Source of the DNA: Rhynochetos jubatus
Taxonomy: Eukaryota; Chordata; Aves; Eurypygiformes; Rhynochetidae
Assembly: GCA_027574665.1 (NCBI GenBank)
Contig: CM050648.1
Coordinates: forward strand, 141,174,175-141,238,174
DNA: 64,000 nt
Direction of reading: 5' to 3'
Every line of letters starts with the position of its first letter. The first letter of the stretch is position 1. Position numbers and translations under genes: made by a program. The notes beneath the pieces are model-generated. The model ran no database searches, was not told where the DNA came from, and saw nothing but the letters and a program-made list of their open reading frames with translations. Shown here piece after piece: positions 1 through 11,567 of this stretch.

Positions 1-3000
1 CAATTTTCTGTTGAGAGAAAGTTATTGTCAATTGTCCTGGATTTTGGGGCAGCTCTTCTGTTCCCCTAGGGTGGAAAAATACAAAGTAATCTTAATGGCT
101 ATCTGAAAAATGAACTGAGAATTTCCCCAGGACCAGGAGGTGCTTGGGCCAAGAGATCAAGGAGGGAAGGCTGGAGCAGGAGACTCCACTGATTCCTGGC
201 TGGGAAGATGATGTCTCAGAGGTTGTTTTTGTAGCTTGTTGTTACGCTCTGTGTGGCAAAACTCCACGCTGATGAATTGCAACTTAAATATGCCCCCAGT
301 GGATGATTGCTAAGTGTGGAAACATTATTTATATTTTCCGAATAATTTCAAACAAAACAACCCCTGGCTAATGAAAAAGAAAAATACATCATCAAATCCC
401 CTCAGTCCCGTAAAGTGTTCCTGCGAGAGGAATACCATGGTCTGCACAAGGACATGGTCCTTGCAAGAAGCAGAATAAAGTGCCTACATGCTGCTAGTGA
501 CCTCAGTGGGAATTCCTGGTTGCTGGAGAAATATTGGTCTGTGCCTATGGGGGAGGCTGTTATATGCCCAGTCTGCTCTTCTGACACAGTACTAATGGTT
601 GTTTGTAAACACTTCCAGCCTTGGTGGCATAGAGGATGCAGGATCATGTCAGATATTAATTACACTGTGAATAAATACAGAGATAGAAACTCTATTTTTA
701 TCACTGGCTAGGTAGTGGATATTTACTCTGTTTTTCTCAGTGCTGCTTTTCATCTTGGTTTCATTGCATCAGTAAGTGCATACATTAAGCGATTCTACAG
801 ACTCCTCGCACGCTGAATTCTCTTCTAAGATGCAGCTACTAATGTAGCTTATAAAGTAAGCATAAAAAGTAGATTATTCTCCATAAAACAACATTTGGAG
901 CACTCCTACATTTCCAGAGACTTTCCAGAACTCATCTTTGCCCTCACGCAGATTATGTGTGTGGATGGAATAAAATGTGATTATATATTGTCGCACATAC
1001 AGCATGCATATTCACACCTACTTTATGCCATAGATTTTTATAGCTGTTAAATTTCCTTTTCATTATATTTGATTTGCTAAGTTGAAGGCTTGTTTTATCA
1101 AAACTAATTACATGGTATGTATTTAATGTTCTGTCCCTAAGGTTTTCATAGCAATAAAATTGATTGTTACTGATTAAAATGGTACTATTACATCAGCTTA
1201 ATGTCACTTGAGGTGAATGCAGTGTTGGAAAAATGGCCATTAAAAATGTTGAATAGGAAACAGAGATGAAGACTAAATAATAGGAAAGATTTTTTTGAAC
1301 GGACACATTTTAAAAAAATTGTTTGTGATGAAGAATTCTAAAACTTTTCACTTGGCAGGGAGAGGTGTCTGAGATGTATACAAGATCTTAGTGGTGTTAT
1401 TGCTTTTATGCAGCTCATTGGATCACCAGCTCCTAGATCGATGTTCAATATATAACCTTAAAAAACAGACTTTGCCTTCATTTCTTGTGTCATTGTGGTG
1501 TACGGAAAATCGCAGGCAAATGTGAACAGTCCTGCCATGTAAAGGTAGAACTGTCCATAGGGTGGCAAAAATGAAGCTGATATTTTAAAAAATCTGCCTA
1601 ATGATGAGGATCCTTTATTCTCTGTCAAAGTAAACACAGGAGGTCATTAAGATTTATTATGGGGGGAAAAAGGTGAAGGTACAGCTACAGGCTCTGCTGC
1701 AACTGGAAAGGTCTGGCAGTGTCAAGGGGGCTTTCTGTGCCCCTGGGCTGGGACAGAAGATGGTGGGGGCGGAGAGGGTGGGCACAGGGAAAGCATCACT
1801 GTTGAATTTGGAAAGAGAGCACTGGGAAAGAGGAAGAAACAAAGAAATAAAAGAAATTAAGAAAGGAGGTGTCAAAAGAGGGGAGATACAAGACATGAAA
1901 AGAGGAGATGTGAAAGAACAAGTCAGTATAACCTGGGCATTTTTAAGGGGAGAAGTCAAGCTCTGGGGCTTCGTCCACTCCTTTTTAGGTTAGAAAATAG
2001 AGTGTAACAATTCTCTTTGCTTCACTGCTATTATTGTGCAGCTCTTTCAGAGCTGTGCATGGCTACGCATTGAGTGAGTCAGTATCTTCACGATTTGTCA
2101 AAATATTTAGTATTTTTTCTTGAATCCCAACTTCCTGGCGTCATGTGACCAGTTGAGAGTCTGATTTCTCTCTCTCTCTCACCAAGCCTGGAAATGTGAT
2201 CAGTGTTTAGCTACTCAAAGCACAAGTAAGAAGAACTGGAAGGGTGTCACTTTATAAAATTTGTGTGACTTTTTAAACTGCTCTTGTAGGTTAGTGTCTC
2301 AGTGTCTCACATCCGAGCAGCTACCCGTAACTTTCCCCATCCTCTTCTGTGATGAATTTTTAACAAACGGAGACCATCATCCATGCTTCCTCTCTCCCCA
2401 GTCTCTGACAATTCTATCAGTAATTCCATAATCTTTTTTTTTCTGAAACTGAATGTTAGTACCTGATGTCATTTGCAGCTGACTGTCTTTTGCAAGAAAC
2501 CGGTGTCCCACTTCGACTTAAAGTAAACACCTTCAGAAAAGCTGAATTTGGTTGCATGGTTGAAAATGAAATTTGCAGAAGGGACAGCAATTTTTCCATT
2601 ACTTTGAGGCTTAGAAATTAGAGTTGGAATTTGAGTGTTCTGTAAACCATGGCTGGGAAATGGCATGATGCAACACCAGAGGAAAAATCTGGAAGGTCTG
2701 TGGGAGGAGGAGTGGAGAAGGAAAAGTCCTGAAAAGCAGAAGCTTAGAGAGGAAATCCATAAATATATAGTAACAATGAAACAATAACAACTGAAGTGGG
2801 CAGTGCTTCTTTAAGGGTTCAGTGACATTTTGCTAGGAATAGTAAATTCATGCATCCATAAACTACTTAGGAAACACTCCAGACAAAAGCTATTCTTTAC
2901 ATAAAAAGGCATTTTCTTGGGCTTAATAATTCTATAGGAGATGATGACCAATGATTGGGGTATGAGAGTCTTAACCCTAATACTGTGAGATGACAACTGC

Positions 3001-5046
3001 TGTACAATGTACACAAGGAAGGAATAAACTTCATCCAAAGGAATATGAGTCTTTTCCTAGAGAGGTATGCTTTTCAAAACTTTTAAATGCTGTGTGCATT
3101 TTATTTCTTTCCACAGTCAGTTTTAATCCATTCTTGACATTCCATTAAGTTGACAATATTGTTTAATTACCAGACAGGAGAGCTTTGTATCCATGGAGAG
3201 AATGATTCTTGTTATTTGCCAAGAAGGAGTGACTGGGTATTAGGCCCTTGAGGGTAGGAAGATAGAAGAGGAAATGAGGAAACAGGAGAATCTGAGGCAT
3301 GCTAGCTTGTGTGTGTGTACAAAGAGAAATTATTGCATCTTTCCTGTAGCCAAATCATAGCCAGTCCCGTAAACTACATATTTTTATTCTACAGCTTACA
3401 TGTGACTTTCTGTTCTGTACTTAGATCAGTTAAGAATATAAAAAGGATACATAATGGTGATGATCTTCTATGCTAAACCAACCCTTCTTCTGAAAGACAT
3501 TTGTCTGGGTCCTAGAGGAACTCTGTTCTTCAGAGTAGTCCTTAGAAGGCCAGGAGTTGGTTAGGAAATCTGCCATGTTTGTCCACAGCTTAAGGACAAT
3601 GTCTTGGGACAGGCATGTGTGTGATTTCACCGCTACCCAAACTAGAATGGGATGTTTGTCAGTTAAATACCCTGTTTATTCACTGAAAAATGAAATTCTG
3701 AGCAAACTAGGATTGTTTGTCAATCAGCACTGGATTTGGTATCTTACACTTTCAGATTAAACAGAAATCAGAAGAGAACTCTTCTTAAGTTAAAATATTT
3801 CACTTTTGAGTTAAACCTTCGAACATTGTGGTTCATAGATGGATCTTGCGGTAAATTGTAGCAAAACTTAAAAAACATTGGAAAGAAACCCTTTGTTTCA
3901 GGCTGAAAGAAACATTTTAAATAACTTACTTCACTGAGACATTCAAACACTTTCATTTCAGAGCAGCCTGAAACCACTGCCGTTTGACCAGTGAAAATGA
4001 AGTCAGTCATTTACATACTTCCACCCTAAACACAGCTTTTGTACTGGGCAGCAGAATCTCAATAGCTGCATAAATCTCAAGGTCTCCACATATTAAGGGG
4101 AGCCTGGACCAGACGAACTTCCTCTCTTTGTCTGATTCATGTTGCCAGGTGATAGAAAGGTTCACGTAGGAAACGGGACATAGGTATTTTGAGAATATTC
4201 ATACCATCTTTAGGCTTCTAATAAAATATCTAGGTTTTGAGCCCAGAGAGGTTATATGTCCATATGGAGAGGTAAACTTCTAGTTTAGCTCTTAAATCAT
4301 CTCTGAAGCCTCCACTGACTGTAAAGCAACCTAAGCAAGGCGCTCAGGTTGGGTACCTAGAAGTAGGAGGTATGGACACCTGCCTTGGATTCCTCAGAAG
4401 ACCACACTGGGGAGTTGCGGACAATATTTCCAATGTTTCTCAAGCAGTGGCTCAGCTAGAGTCTGGGAGGAACCGGCACGTTGTTTTCCAACAACATCTG
4501 GCAGTGGAACCTGAGGGAAGGCTGCAATGTCTCGTTGCATGTTTCACAGTATACTGAATTTAAGTATCTTGGAGCATTCAAACCTGGGATACATGTGTGA
4601 TATCCAGTGAAATGAGAGTTATTCTTGTGTTTACAGAGTTAGGGAAAACAAGAAGAGAGAGCTAGGCAGTGGGAAGGCTGGCTGCTAGCAGTAATTGCCA
4701 GCTGTGCGTGTGCAGGAAAGGGCAAGAACCTTCTGCCTTTATGAAAACCTGCGTTTAGAGCTGTTAAATAAGGGGGAGAGGCAGGAAGTGGAAGGAGTGG
4801 CTCCAGCAATTCTTAGCTGGATGTTTATAGCAAAGAAAGGGTAATTGTAACCGTGGATTGAACTGCAGCAAAATGGAGCTAATTATAGTTGGCTGCGAGT
4901 CTATCTATCTCTTGCATTTACGATATACCCATTACAGTAGGTAGCTGGAGCGATGAGAGCAGCATATATGTCCTTTTCTTTCCTTTACACAGAATTTCCA
5001 CTAATGAAGATGCTACAGAATAGTGCCTAAAAGTGAAATGTTAGCT
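1..5046. other. Non-coding unique DNA, no gene recognised
   Basis: Open frames here are at most about 106 codons and none resembles a known family. The stretch is AT-leaning and CpG-poor, as expected for bird intergenic or intronic DNA. The only compositional features are a purine-rich tract at about 1809-1920, a cluster of G runs at 1745-1782, and a short (TC)7 run at 2167-2180. I see no recognisable LINE, SINE or LTR, but diverged copies could be missed by eye. Confidence 0.6.
1745..1782 (+). other. G-run cluster, possible G-quadruplex
   Basis: Five runs of three or more G occur within 38 nt, at 1745-1747, 1750-1752, 1765-1769, 1776-1778 and 1780-1782. One loop is 12 nt, longer than the strict 1-7 nt rule, so folding is plausible but not assured. 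A strongly purine-biased tract follows at about 1809-1920 on the same strand. Function is unknown. Confidence 0.35.
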
Positions 5047-5151
5047 CCTCAGCTGATGTAAATCACTGTAATCCCATTGAAGTCAACACTGAAGATTTAA
5101 CATCATGCTAATTGAAGTCAATGGAGCTAGGCTGATATACACCAGCTGAGG
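5047..5151. repeat. Imperfect inverted repeat (hairpin-type interspersed repeat)
   Basis: Two 40-nt arms, 5047-5086 and 5112-5151, are reverse complements at 30 of 40 positions, with a 25-nt spacer. Both outer ends carry CAGCTG-containing sequence and both inner ends carry a TTGA..TCAA core. The sequence resembles a short palindromic repeat I associate with turtle, crocodile and bird genomes (units containing CATTGACTTCAATGGAGCT-like cores), but I cannot name the family from the sequence alone. It may be a non-autonomous DNA-transposon remnant or an ancient exapted element. Confidence 0.55.
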
Positions 5152-7833
5152 TAAATTCCCCAGTGCATTCTTTTCTAGCTCTCACCAGCGTTTGGAGCCT
5201 GCACTCTGGTTTGAGTCACAGAGAGACCCCAGCTGCGTGGTTCAAACCAGACTCCTTATTTAGAGCTGACCTTTCCTAAATTTCAGTTATGGTGTTGAGA
5301 CTGGTGATTTCAATCCCAGTTCATCCCTACACTTAATTGGCAGGTTTTTTTTTTTTCCATCTTCATGGTCCTTGTGGTAGCATTCCCTTGTGTTTGCAGA
5401 TTTTTGCTTTTTGGCCTGTGTTATCTAATTAGGTCTGATATATTTAGCTGTCACAGAGTACAACAATCTGTAGCTAGGCTTCTGTTATTACTGATGGTAA
5501 TATTGTATGGAAGGATACCCAGATGGTGTTAAACATAGTCTTATGAGTTCCTTTTCTGGTGTGTAAGCAAATGCTCAGTCTACAGAAGACCTGCTGTCTG
5601 ATTTGGTCTCTCTCTTCATTATACGGTGATCTTTGAGCAGAAGCTGTAGCAAATTGTGAATGCTCTCTTCTCATTCTCTGTGGCTGATGGCAATTCACAG
5701 GACAGTATTTTTGTGAAAGTAGAATTGGAATTTAGGATGGAATTTCTGGAGGAGAAACTCTGCTTGAGGATACTCGTGGTGATCTCTCTCCTTTCTGAGA
5801 GGGTGTTATATGTCCAGATAATTCAAACAATTTAGCCTTCTGATTTTTTTACCAAGAATATGCCAGAGATCCTTACCCTCCTGTGTACTGAAGGAAATGC
5901 TGTAACCAGCAGGTGAAGCAAAAGCCAGTTTACACATATTTCCTTCAAAAAGGCCATTAGAATGTGTAGAGTTGTACAAATGAATTGCTTTAAAACAACA
6001 AAAGAAGCCAGGCTCTAGTGATGCAGAGGTATAATCTGAGCATGAAGCAATCTCTTTGCAGGTGGTATGAGTGATGGCATGGCTTCTTTTTCACAGCTCT
6101 GTGCTGGCTGTTGGTCCTGTTTATTATTCTTGTTAGTTCTGGCAAAATGGATAAGATGTAGATAGCTCCACCAGGATGAATCACTAACCTAGTGAAAAGG
6201 AGACTTATTTAGGCTAAAGCGTGGAATTGTAGTCTCAGGCTGTAGAGAATCTCAAACCCAGATGTCCTCTTCTGGAGTATTTTAATCAATAGGTTTTTAC
6301 TTGAAAAACACGTGAATTGCAATGACTGTGTTCAGCTTTGGCCCTCTTTTAAGAAGCCGATGTCAAGAAAGAGACTCCAAATGATTCAGAAAAGGAGGTG
6401 CCCAGTGACCTCTGGGATGGGTGGAAAGAACATCCAAATCAGTTTTAGACACACACAGAATTTAGCCACTTCAGTCTCCATTTAGACATGTGAGGTCTCT
6501 GTTATATTTAGCTTTAATTTTTTTAATATTGCGGAAATAATTGAACTTCCAACATCCTGTGCAGTGGTGTGTGCATTGGAAACAGCTTTAAGTGTTGTAT
6601 TAAATGTGCTCACAAATACATAACAAATGCATTCGGCCATAGGATAGATTTAGGTTGCTGCCTTTTTATGCAGTAGGTGAGAATATTGCCATGGATTTGA
6701 GAGTCACATGCAGGAAGTGTTCTGTGTCACCACTGCCTCTATTTTCAGGCTTTCTTTCAGGACATAAATACTAAGGACATCACAGCAGCTGATGCAAATA
6801 GCCCCTGCTGTGGAGTGCATTGCTCTGTTCATCAGGCCCTCTGTGATCTCTTGTTGCTGGAAGGGCTGCCAGTTGCCTCTAGGAAGAGGCCCAGAGAACT
6901 GGTGAGGAACATAAGGCTTGTGAGAAGCAGTTTGCTGAGAACTGTAGCTCGATGAGAAACTTTGGGTTTAGCAGGCACTGTTTTCCAGATGGACAACACT
7001 GCTGTGAGCAGCTGCAGATGAATTCTTCAAAGCCAGTGGAGGTGCAGATGACAGGAAGGGAGAAAATTCTGCAAGCTGCTAAGACAAGGAGGAGCCAGTT
7101 ATTAAAGTCATATAATGAATGAAAGACTGGAGATAGTGCTCCTCCCTAAAAATGCAACAAATGTTGTATTCCTTGCTGCTTGGGGGAATTCCTGCTCTGT
7201 TGCATCCTGACATTTCTTCTCTACTTGGAGCATGGTAGGAGTCCTGCAGAGACATTCTGTTCTTGCTGCTGCTTTCAGTACTACCAGAGGGCCTGATGCT
7301 GTCTGCTGAAATCTATGGGAAAGCTCCTATGGCCTCCCACCAGTGTAGGACTGATGCTGGAAATGGTATTCCAAAGCAGAAACCTGGTTGACATCTTCCT
7401 AACCAGCTAAGAACTGAGTTTTGTTAGGCTGAGCACAAGTTATCTGAAAGCCAAGGAATTTACATGGTCTTACTTTACCTGATATTAGATTATTTTTAGA
7501 TATTTCATTTTATGTAGGAAAACCTTAGCAGCAGCAAACGCAGTTTCCATTGTCCTGTGCCCCTACTGCAAAAGGGGAGAGACGGTCATGGGGATGTAGA
7601 AGATGACTGCATTGCATAAAACTGAGGCTGAAGGGGAGACTTTTCCCATTGAGAATTCCAGTCAGTTTTGCTTCTGACAGGGTAAAATGAGGAGCAATAA
7701 GCAGATGGCTGCTCTGTGGACTCAAGGCACTTAGAAGCCGTTAGGAGATGTCTTTGTGGCAGGACACGGCACTGTACAGATAGTAACCCTGTCTTTGAAT
7801 GAGCAAGGATGGCACAGCACAGCTTAGGGATGC
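5152..7833. other. Non-coding unique DNA
   Basis: No open frame longer than about 75 codons and no recognisable exon. A T12 run lies just after the hairpin repeat at 5345-5356. The rest reads as unstructured, moderately AT-rich sequence with few CpGs. I see no interspersed repeat until the CR1 copy at its right edge. Confidence 0.55.
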
Positions 7834-8270
7834 CATCACAGAATGGTTTGGGTTGGAAGGGACCTTAAAGATCATCTAGTTCCAACCTCCCTGTCATGGT
7901 CAGGGACACCCTCCACTAGACCAGGTTGCTCCAAGCCTCATCCAGCCTGGCCTTGGACACTTCCAGGGATGGGGCATCCACAGCTTCTCTGGGTAACCTG
8001 TTCCTGTGTCTCAACACCCTCACCCCAAAGAATTTATTCCTTATAACTAATCTAAATCCACCCCTTTTTCTTTAAACCCATTAGCCCTTGTCCTGTCACT
8101 ACATGTGCTTGTCATGTACAAGTCCCTCTCCAGTTTTCTTGTAGGCCCCCTTCAGGTACTGGAAGGCTGCAGTAAGGTCTCCCCAGAGCCTTCTCTTCTC
8201 CAGGCTGAACAAGCCCAACTCTTTCAGCCTGTCCCCATAGCAGAGCTGCTCCAGCCCTCTCATCGTATCA
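7834..8270 (-). mobile_element. CR1 LINE, 5'-truncated 3' end (best-preserved copy)
   Basis: The plus strand begins with the familiar antisense start of avian CR1 tails (CAGAATGGTTTGGGTTGGAA) and continues through the standard region on lost cohesion, so the element is transcribed in sense from the minus strand. Read that way, it encodes the C-terminal end of CR1 ORF2, including segments such as [23 protein letters not shown] residues and RLPREAVDAPSLEV. It then runs into the 3' UTR. The terminal octamer array typical of CR1 (ATTCTRTG)n is reduced to about one unit at 7834-7845. The frame contains stops, so it is dead. It is the least diverged CR1 in the window, probably the youngest insertion. 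The length of about 437 bp against about 4.5 kb for a full CR1 shows strong 5' truncation, usual for the family. Subfamily cannot be fixed by eye. Confidence 0.93.
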
Positions 8271-10128
8271 GTGTGTAGGACTGTATTAATTAGCCTGACT
8301 GATAACTCATTGATGCAAATAGGTGTGGATAAATGGTATGCACCTGATCACTAGTTTTAGCCATATACTTAACTCCAGAGTCTTTTCCCTTCTTTTGTGT
8401 TGGATTATAACTGTATGAAGCCTGCTACGCAATGCTGCAGGCCAGCAGCATGAGTCTGTACGGGCAAATCCACAGATAGCTCAGTACCTTTGAGGTGAGC
8501 TGGTACCATCTGGAGAAGATCCTGGGCCTGTCGCACTTTGGTGGCAGATAACATCTCCCAGTAAGGGAATCTGCCTATGTTTTATATGCTCTTACCCTGG
8601 ACTATTTCAAGACTCTCATAAGGGCTATACATCCCTTAAAGTCTGTAGGGAGAGAGACAACCAGTTCTGAGGTTTACCCAGCAGGACAAGAAGAGGCTGA
8701 TGCTGTTGGAAAGAGGCTTTGTCTCACTGGCACAGCTGGTGCCTGACAAAACTCCAGGCTAGCAGATCTAGCATGTTACAATATGAAGGTTTCCTGTGTT
8801 AGTCTGTTTGGAGAAGTTCTTGGAAAAGGGACAGCATTAAGTCTCTCTTCCTTCGTAACTGTGTATATTGTGGGCATAAGAGAAGTGCTTTCAAAGTCTG
8901 TTCTGTTTGCCATAGGCTTGTCCTCCCACTGTGTTGTGACCACCTGGCTTGGAGACAGATTCAGGCTTTATTGTGAGGAGTCTGAAGTTTTCTATGAGAG
9001 GCTGGAATATGGTTCCTTACTGAAGCAATTCAAAGTTTCCAACTGGAAGAAATATGTCCAAGGTGGTGCTTTGCTACTGCCCTTTTTGCCTTCATGCCTG
9101 CCCTTATATTCCAAACGCAGATGGGTAATCAAGTTAGGTCTGCGGTCTAACTGGGAGAGCTGTCTGAAATGGATAGCTTTGTTCCCTTCAGCAGAAACAA
9201 AATAAAATGTATGGATGCCTATTGCCCTCTTGTAAAATTTTCACTTCAACTGTGATTTTGCTCTGAGCCTTCTCTGATCCACGCTGTGCTAAGAATAGTG
9301 ACTAGTTACAAAACACCTAAGTGAGTGGAAGTCGAGTGCCCATTACCCACCAAACCTGAATACTTCTCTCCATTTATGCTTTAGTTCATTTGAAAATAAA
9401 AGGAAGGACTTGATGTAAGCTTGTCTGACTTCTGGAGTTAGCAAAAATGAAGGTTGAAACCCCCGATCTCTGCTATGGATCAGGCACCCATGCTCTCATC
9501 CTGCCTCATGTGGCAAGACACGAATTTCTTTTAATTACTGAGCCACTCAGACAAGCAGAGAAAGGCAGTATTTAACTGAACATGGACCTCCTTTTCAGAA
9601 CAGATTTATTTTGCTGATAGGACTCTACTCACTTACATCACTAGGGAAACCTCTAGCATTTGGGACCATATAGGTTTGCTGAGTATTCTTGCTCAGACCC
9701 TGGCAGAGCCTGGCCAATACAAAGGCTGTCCATGGCTCCAGCAGCAGTGGACTGTGGCTAACGTGTTCCCTTCAGCAGAGCCAGAAGTTGTCCAGGATCA
9801 TACAGGTTCTACTGGAGGGTCTCTCCTCATCCAGATAAGCACGGTCATCCCCTGAGATGGTCATACTCTGAAGAAGAGATGGTGAAAACATCTCCTGTCT
9901 CCACCTTGGTCCAGAGAGGTGCCATGTTTCCGTAGAGGTGAAACCACCTCAAAGTCTCTGCTTTTGTTTTCAATGCCTCCTGGATATGGCGAAGTAGAAA
10001 CAGGTAAAAAATGCTCTTGGTTCCCTCTTGTGCATTCAGTCCCACGCTCAGGCACAACTAAAATCTGTGCCAAGACGCAATTCAGGTTAGGAAAGGGATA
10101 TGCCATTTTTCTCTACCTCTGCTTCTTG

Positions 10129-10818
10129 TCACATTTTGTTAAACGCGGTCATGTAGCATGTAATGAAGACATCTGTTCGTTTTGTAGGAAACTGTGAAAA
10201 AGTGCGTGAGTTTGCCTTGTGCCATCTGTTGCCATTCTGATAAACAGTTGAAAGCTCTGGCAAACATAAACAAAAACAGTGCGCTTTGGTGCTAACGGCA
10301 CCATTTTCTTTCTTGGTGCTCTGTATTTGAGCCTTTCCTTGCCATGCGTTAAATATTTGGGGCTCTGATATGCTGCAAGGACTTTGGATGCTCGGCAAAT
10401 GCTGCAGTTGTGCTTCTGGCTGTGTCCTTCCCCTGAACTCTGGATGGTAAGGAGAAGCAGGAGCTCCTGAGCTGCTGGAATGATGTGAAATACTGTCTGT
10501 GCCACCTGGACGGCTCAACTTTCCCCCTCTAAGTTTTGTGCTGCTGAGTGGAAACTTGGCTGAATCAAGGAAATGGTTTGGGAATATACTACTGATCAGG
10601 AGGGATTTAGATCTATTATACAGGATTATTATTTTTCCAGAAGTCTGTCTTGTGAGCAAAGGTTCTATGTTACAGAATGTGTTGAAAATAAGTAGCTTAT
10701 AATGGATTTCTGGAGACTCCGAAGATGAAGCACTATTACTGTAAGAAAAGACAAAAAAAAAAAAAAAAAAGGGCAGCTTTGTGAGGCTCATGCTGTCAGA
10801 GAAACACAAACAAGACAA
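10129..10818 (-). other. Longest open reading frame, unassigned
   Basis: A 229-codon ATG-initiated frame on the minus strand. Residues about 17-22 are a run of Phe encoded by the 18-nt homopolymer at 10753-10770. The middle is Ser/Pro/Gln-rich and the C-terminal part is Lys/Thr/Cys-containing, without any domain, signal or repeat pattern I recognise. A second minus-strand frame is open over 10149-10505, so the local sequence is poor in stop trinucleotides on this strand. With about 6% stop codons a frame this long is expected well under once per window, so it is worth testing. No splice-site context or Kozak-like support is convincing. Most likely non-coding chance plus local composition; an unrecognised retroelement fragment or a lineage-specific coding exon are alternatives. 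Confidence 0.15.
10753..10770. repeat. A18 homopolymer
   Basis: Eighteen consecutive A on the plus strand. No recognisable retrosequence lies immediately upstream, so it is not evidently the tail of a processed pseudogene. Likely length-polymorphic. Confidence 0.9.
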
Positions 10819-11506
10819 TGCTGAAGAGGAGGGTGTGATGGCCAGTTAAAAGCAGACAGTGGAGAAAGAACATGTACAGACTTCTGAGTGTGGTTTTCGA
10901 TGCAAGAGCGTATAGCAGATCTCAAATGTTACTATACAAATATTTTTGGATTTTGTTAAAGACCAGAGGTACTCGCACAGAAGCCTTTAGCATGTGTTGC
11001 TTTGCATACACCAGACTGAGTCTACAGAAATAGTTTCTGTGTAGGAGAAAAAAGACCTCTGTTAACTCCTTATGCTACATACTTACTAAATATAGTGTTT
11101 TCTAGTGACAGTGCGTATTTGTTGGCATATATAGACTGTGACAATTAACTGCTAAATTACCTTTTGCAGCTTTCTGCCTGAATTGCATACAAAGTGGGCT
11201 ATGATGCAGGTTAAAACCAAAATATACTCTACTAACAATTATTAAAATTCATGCCTGAAAATACTTTTTGCAAAGAAGTTTCATGCAGAATGTCTAAGCC
11301 TATATTCCATTCTTCTTGGGGCTCTTCTGACAAGGAAAACAGTATGAGTGCACAGTGGTAAAAATATAAAGAAACTAGGAAAGCATCATAGGAGAAATAA
11401 CAGATCTTCTTTTGAGACAGGCCATGGAAATGTGATGTTAAAAATTACTCTAATGCATACTGACAGGGAGCAGAGACACAACTCACATTGCAACTATAGC
11501 TGTCGC

Positions 11507-11567
11507 TATAATAAAAATATAAAAATATAATATATATATATTATATAATATATAAAATATAAAAAAA
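11507..11567. repeat. AT-rich microsatellite (TA/TATAA type)
   Basis: About 60 bp composed entirely of A and T, with alternating TA blocks and TAAAA interruptions. It is self-complementary enough to extrude as a hairpin. Simple repeat, no gene. Confidence 0.9.

Noticed and set aside
7843..8046. 67-codon plus-strand open frame
   Set aside because: Antisense of the CR1 3' end, not a host gene.
8783..9205. 140-codon plus-strand open frame
   Set aside because: About the length expected once by chance in 64 kb; no recognisable domain, signal or splice context.
10753..10770. Poly-A run as tail of a processed pseudogene
   Set aside because: Upstream sequence shows no polyadenylation signal at the usual distance and no recognisable mRNA-like sequence.
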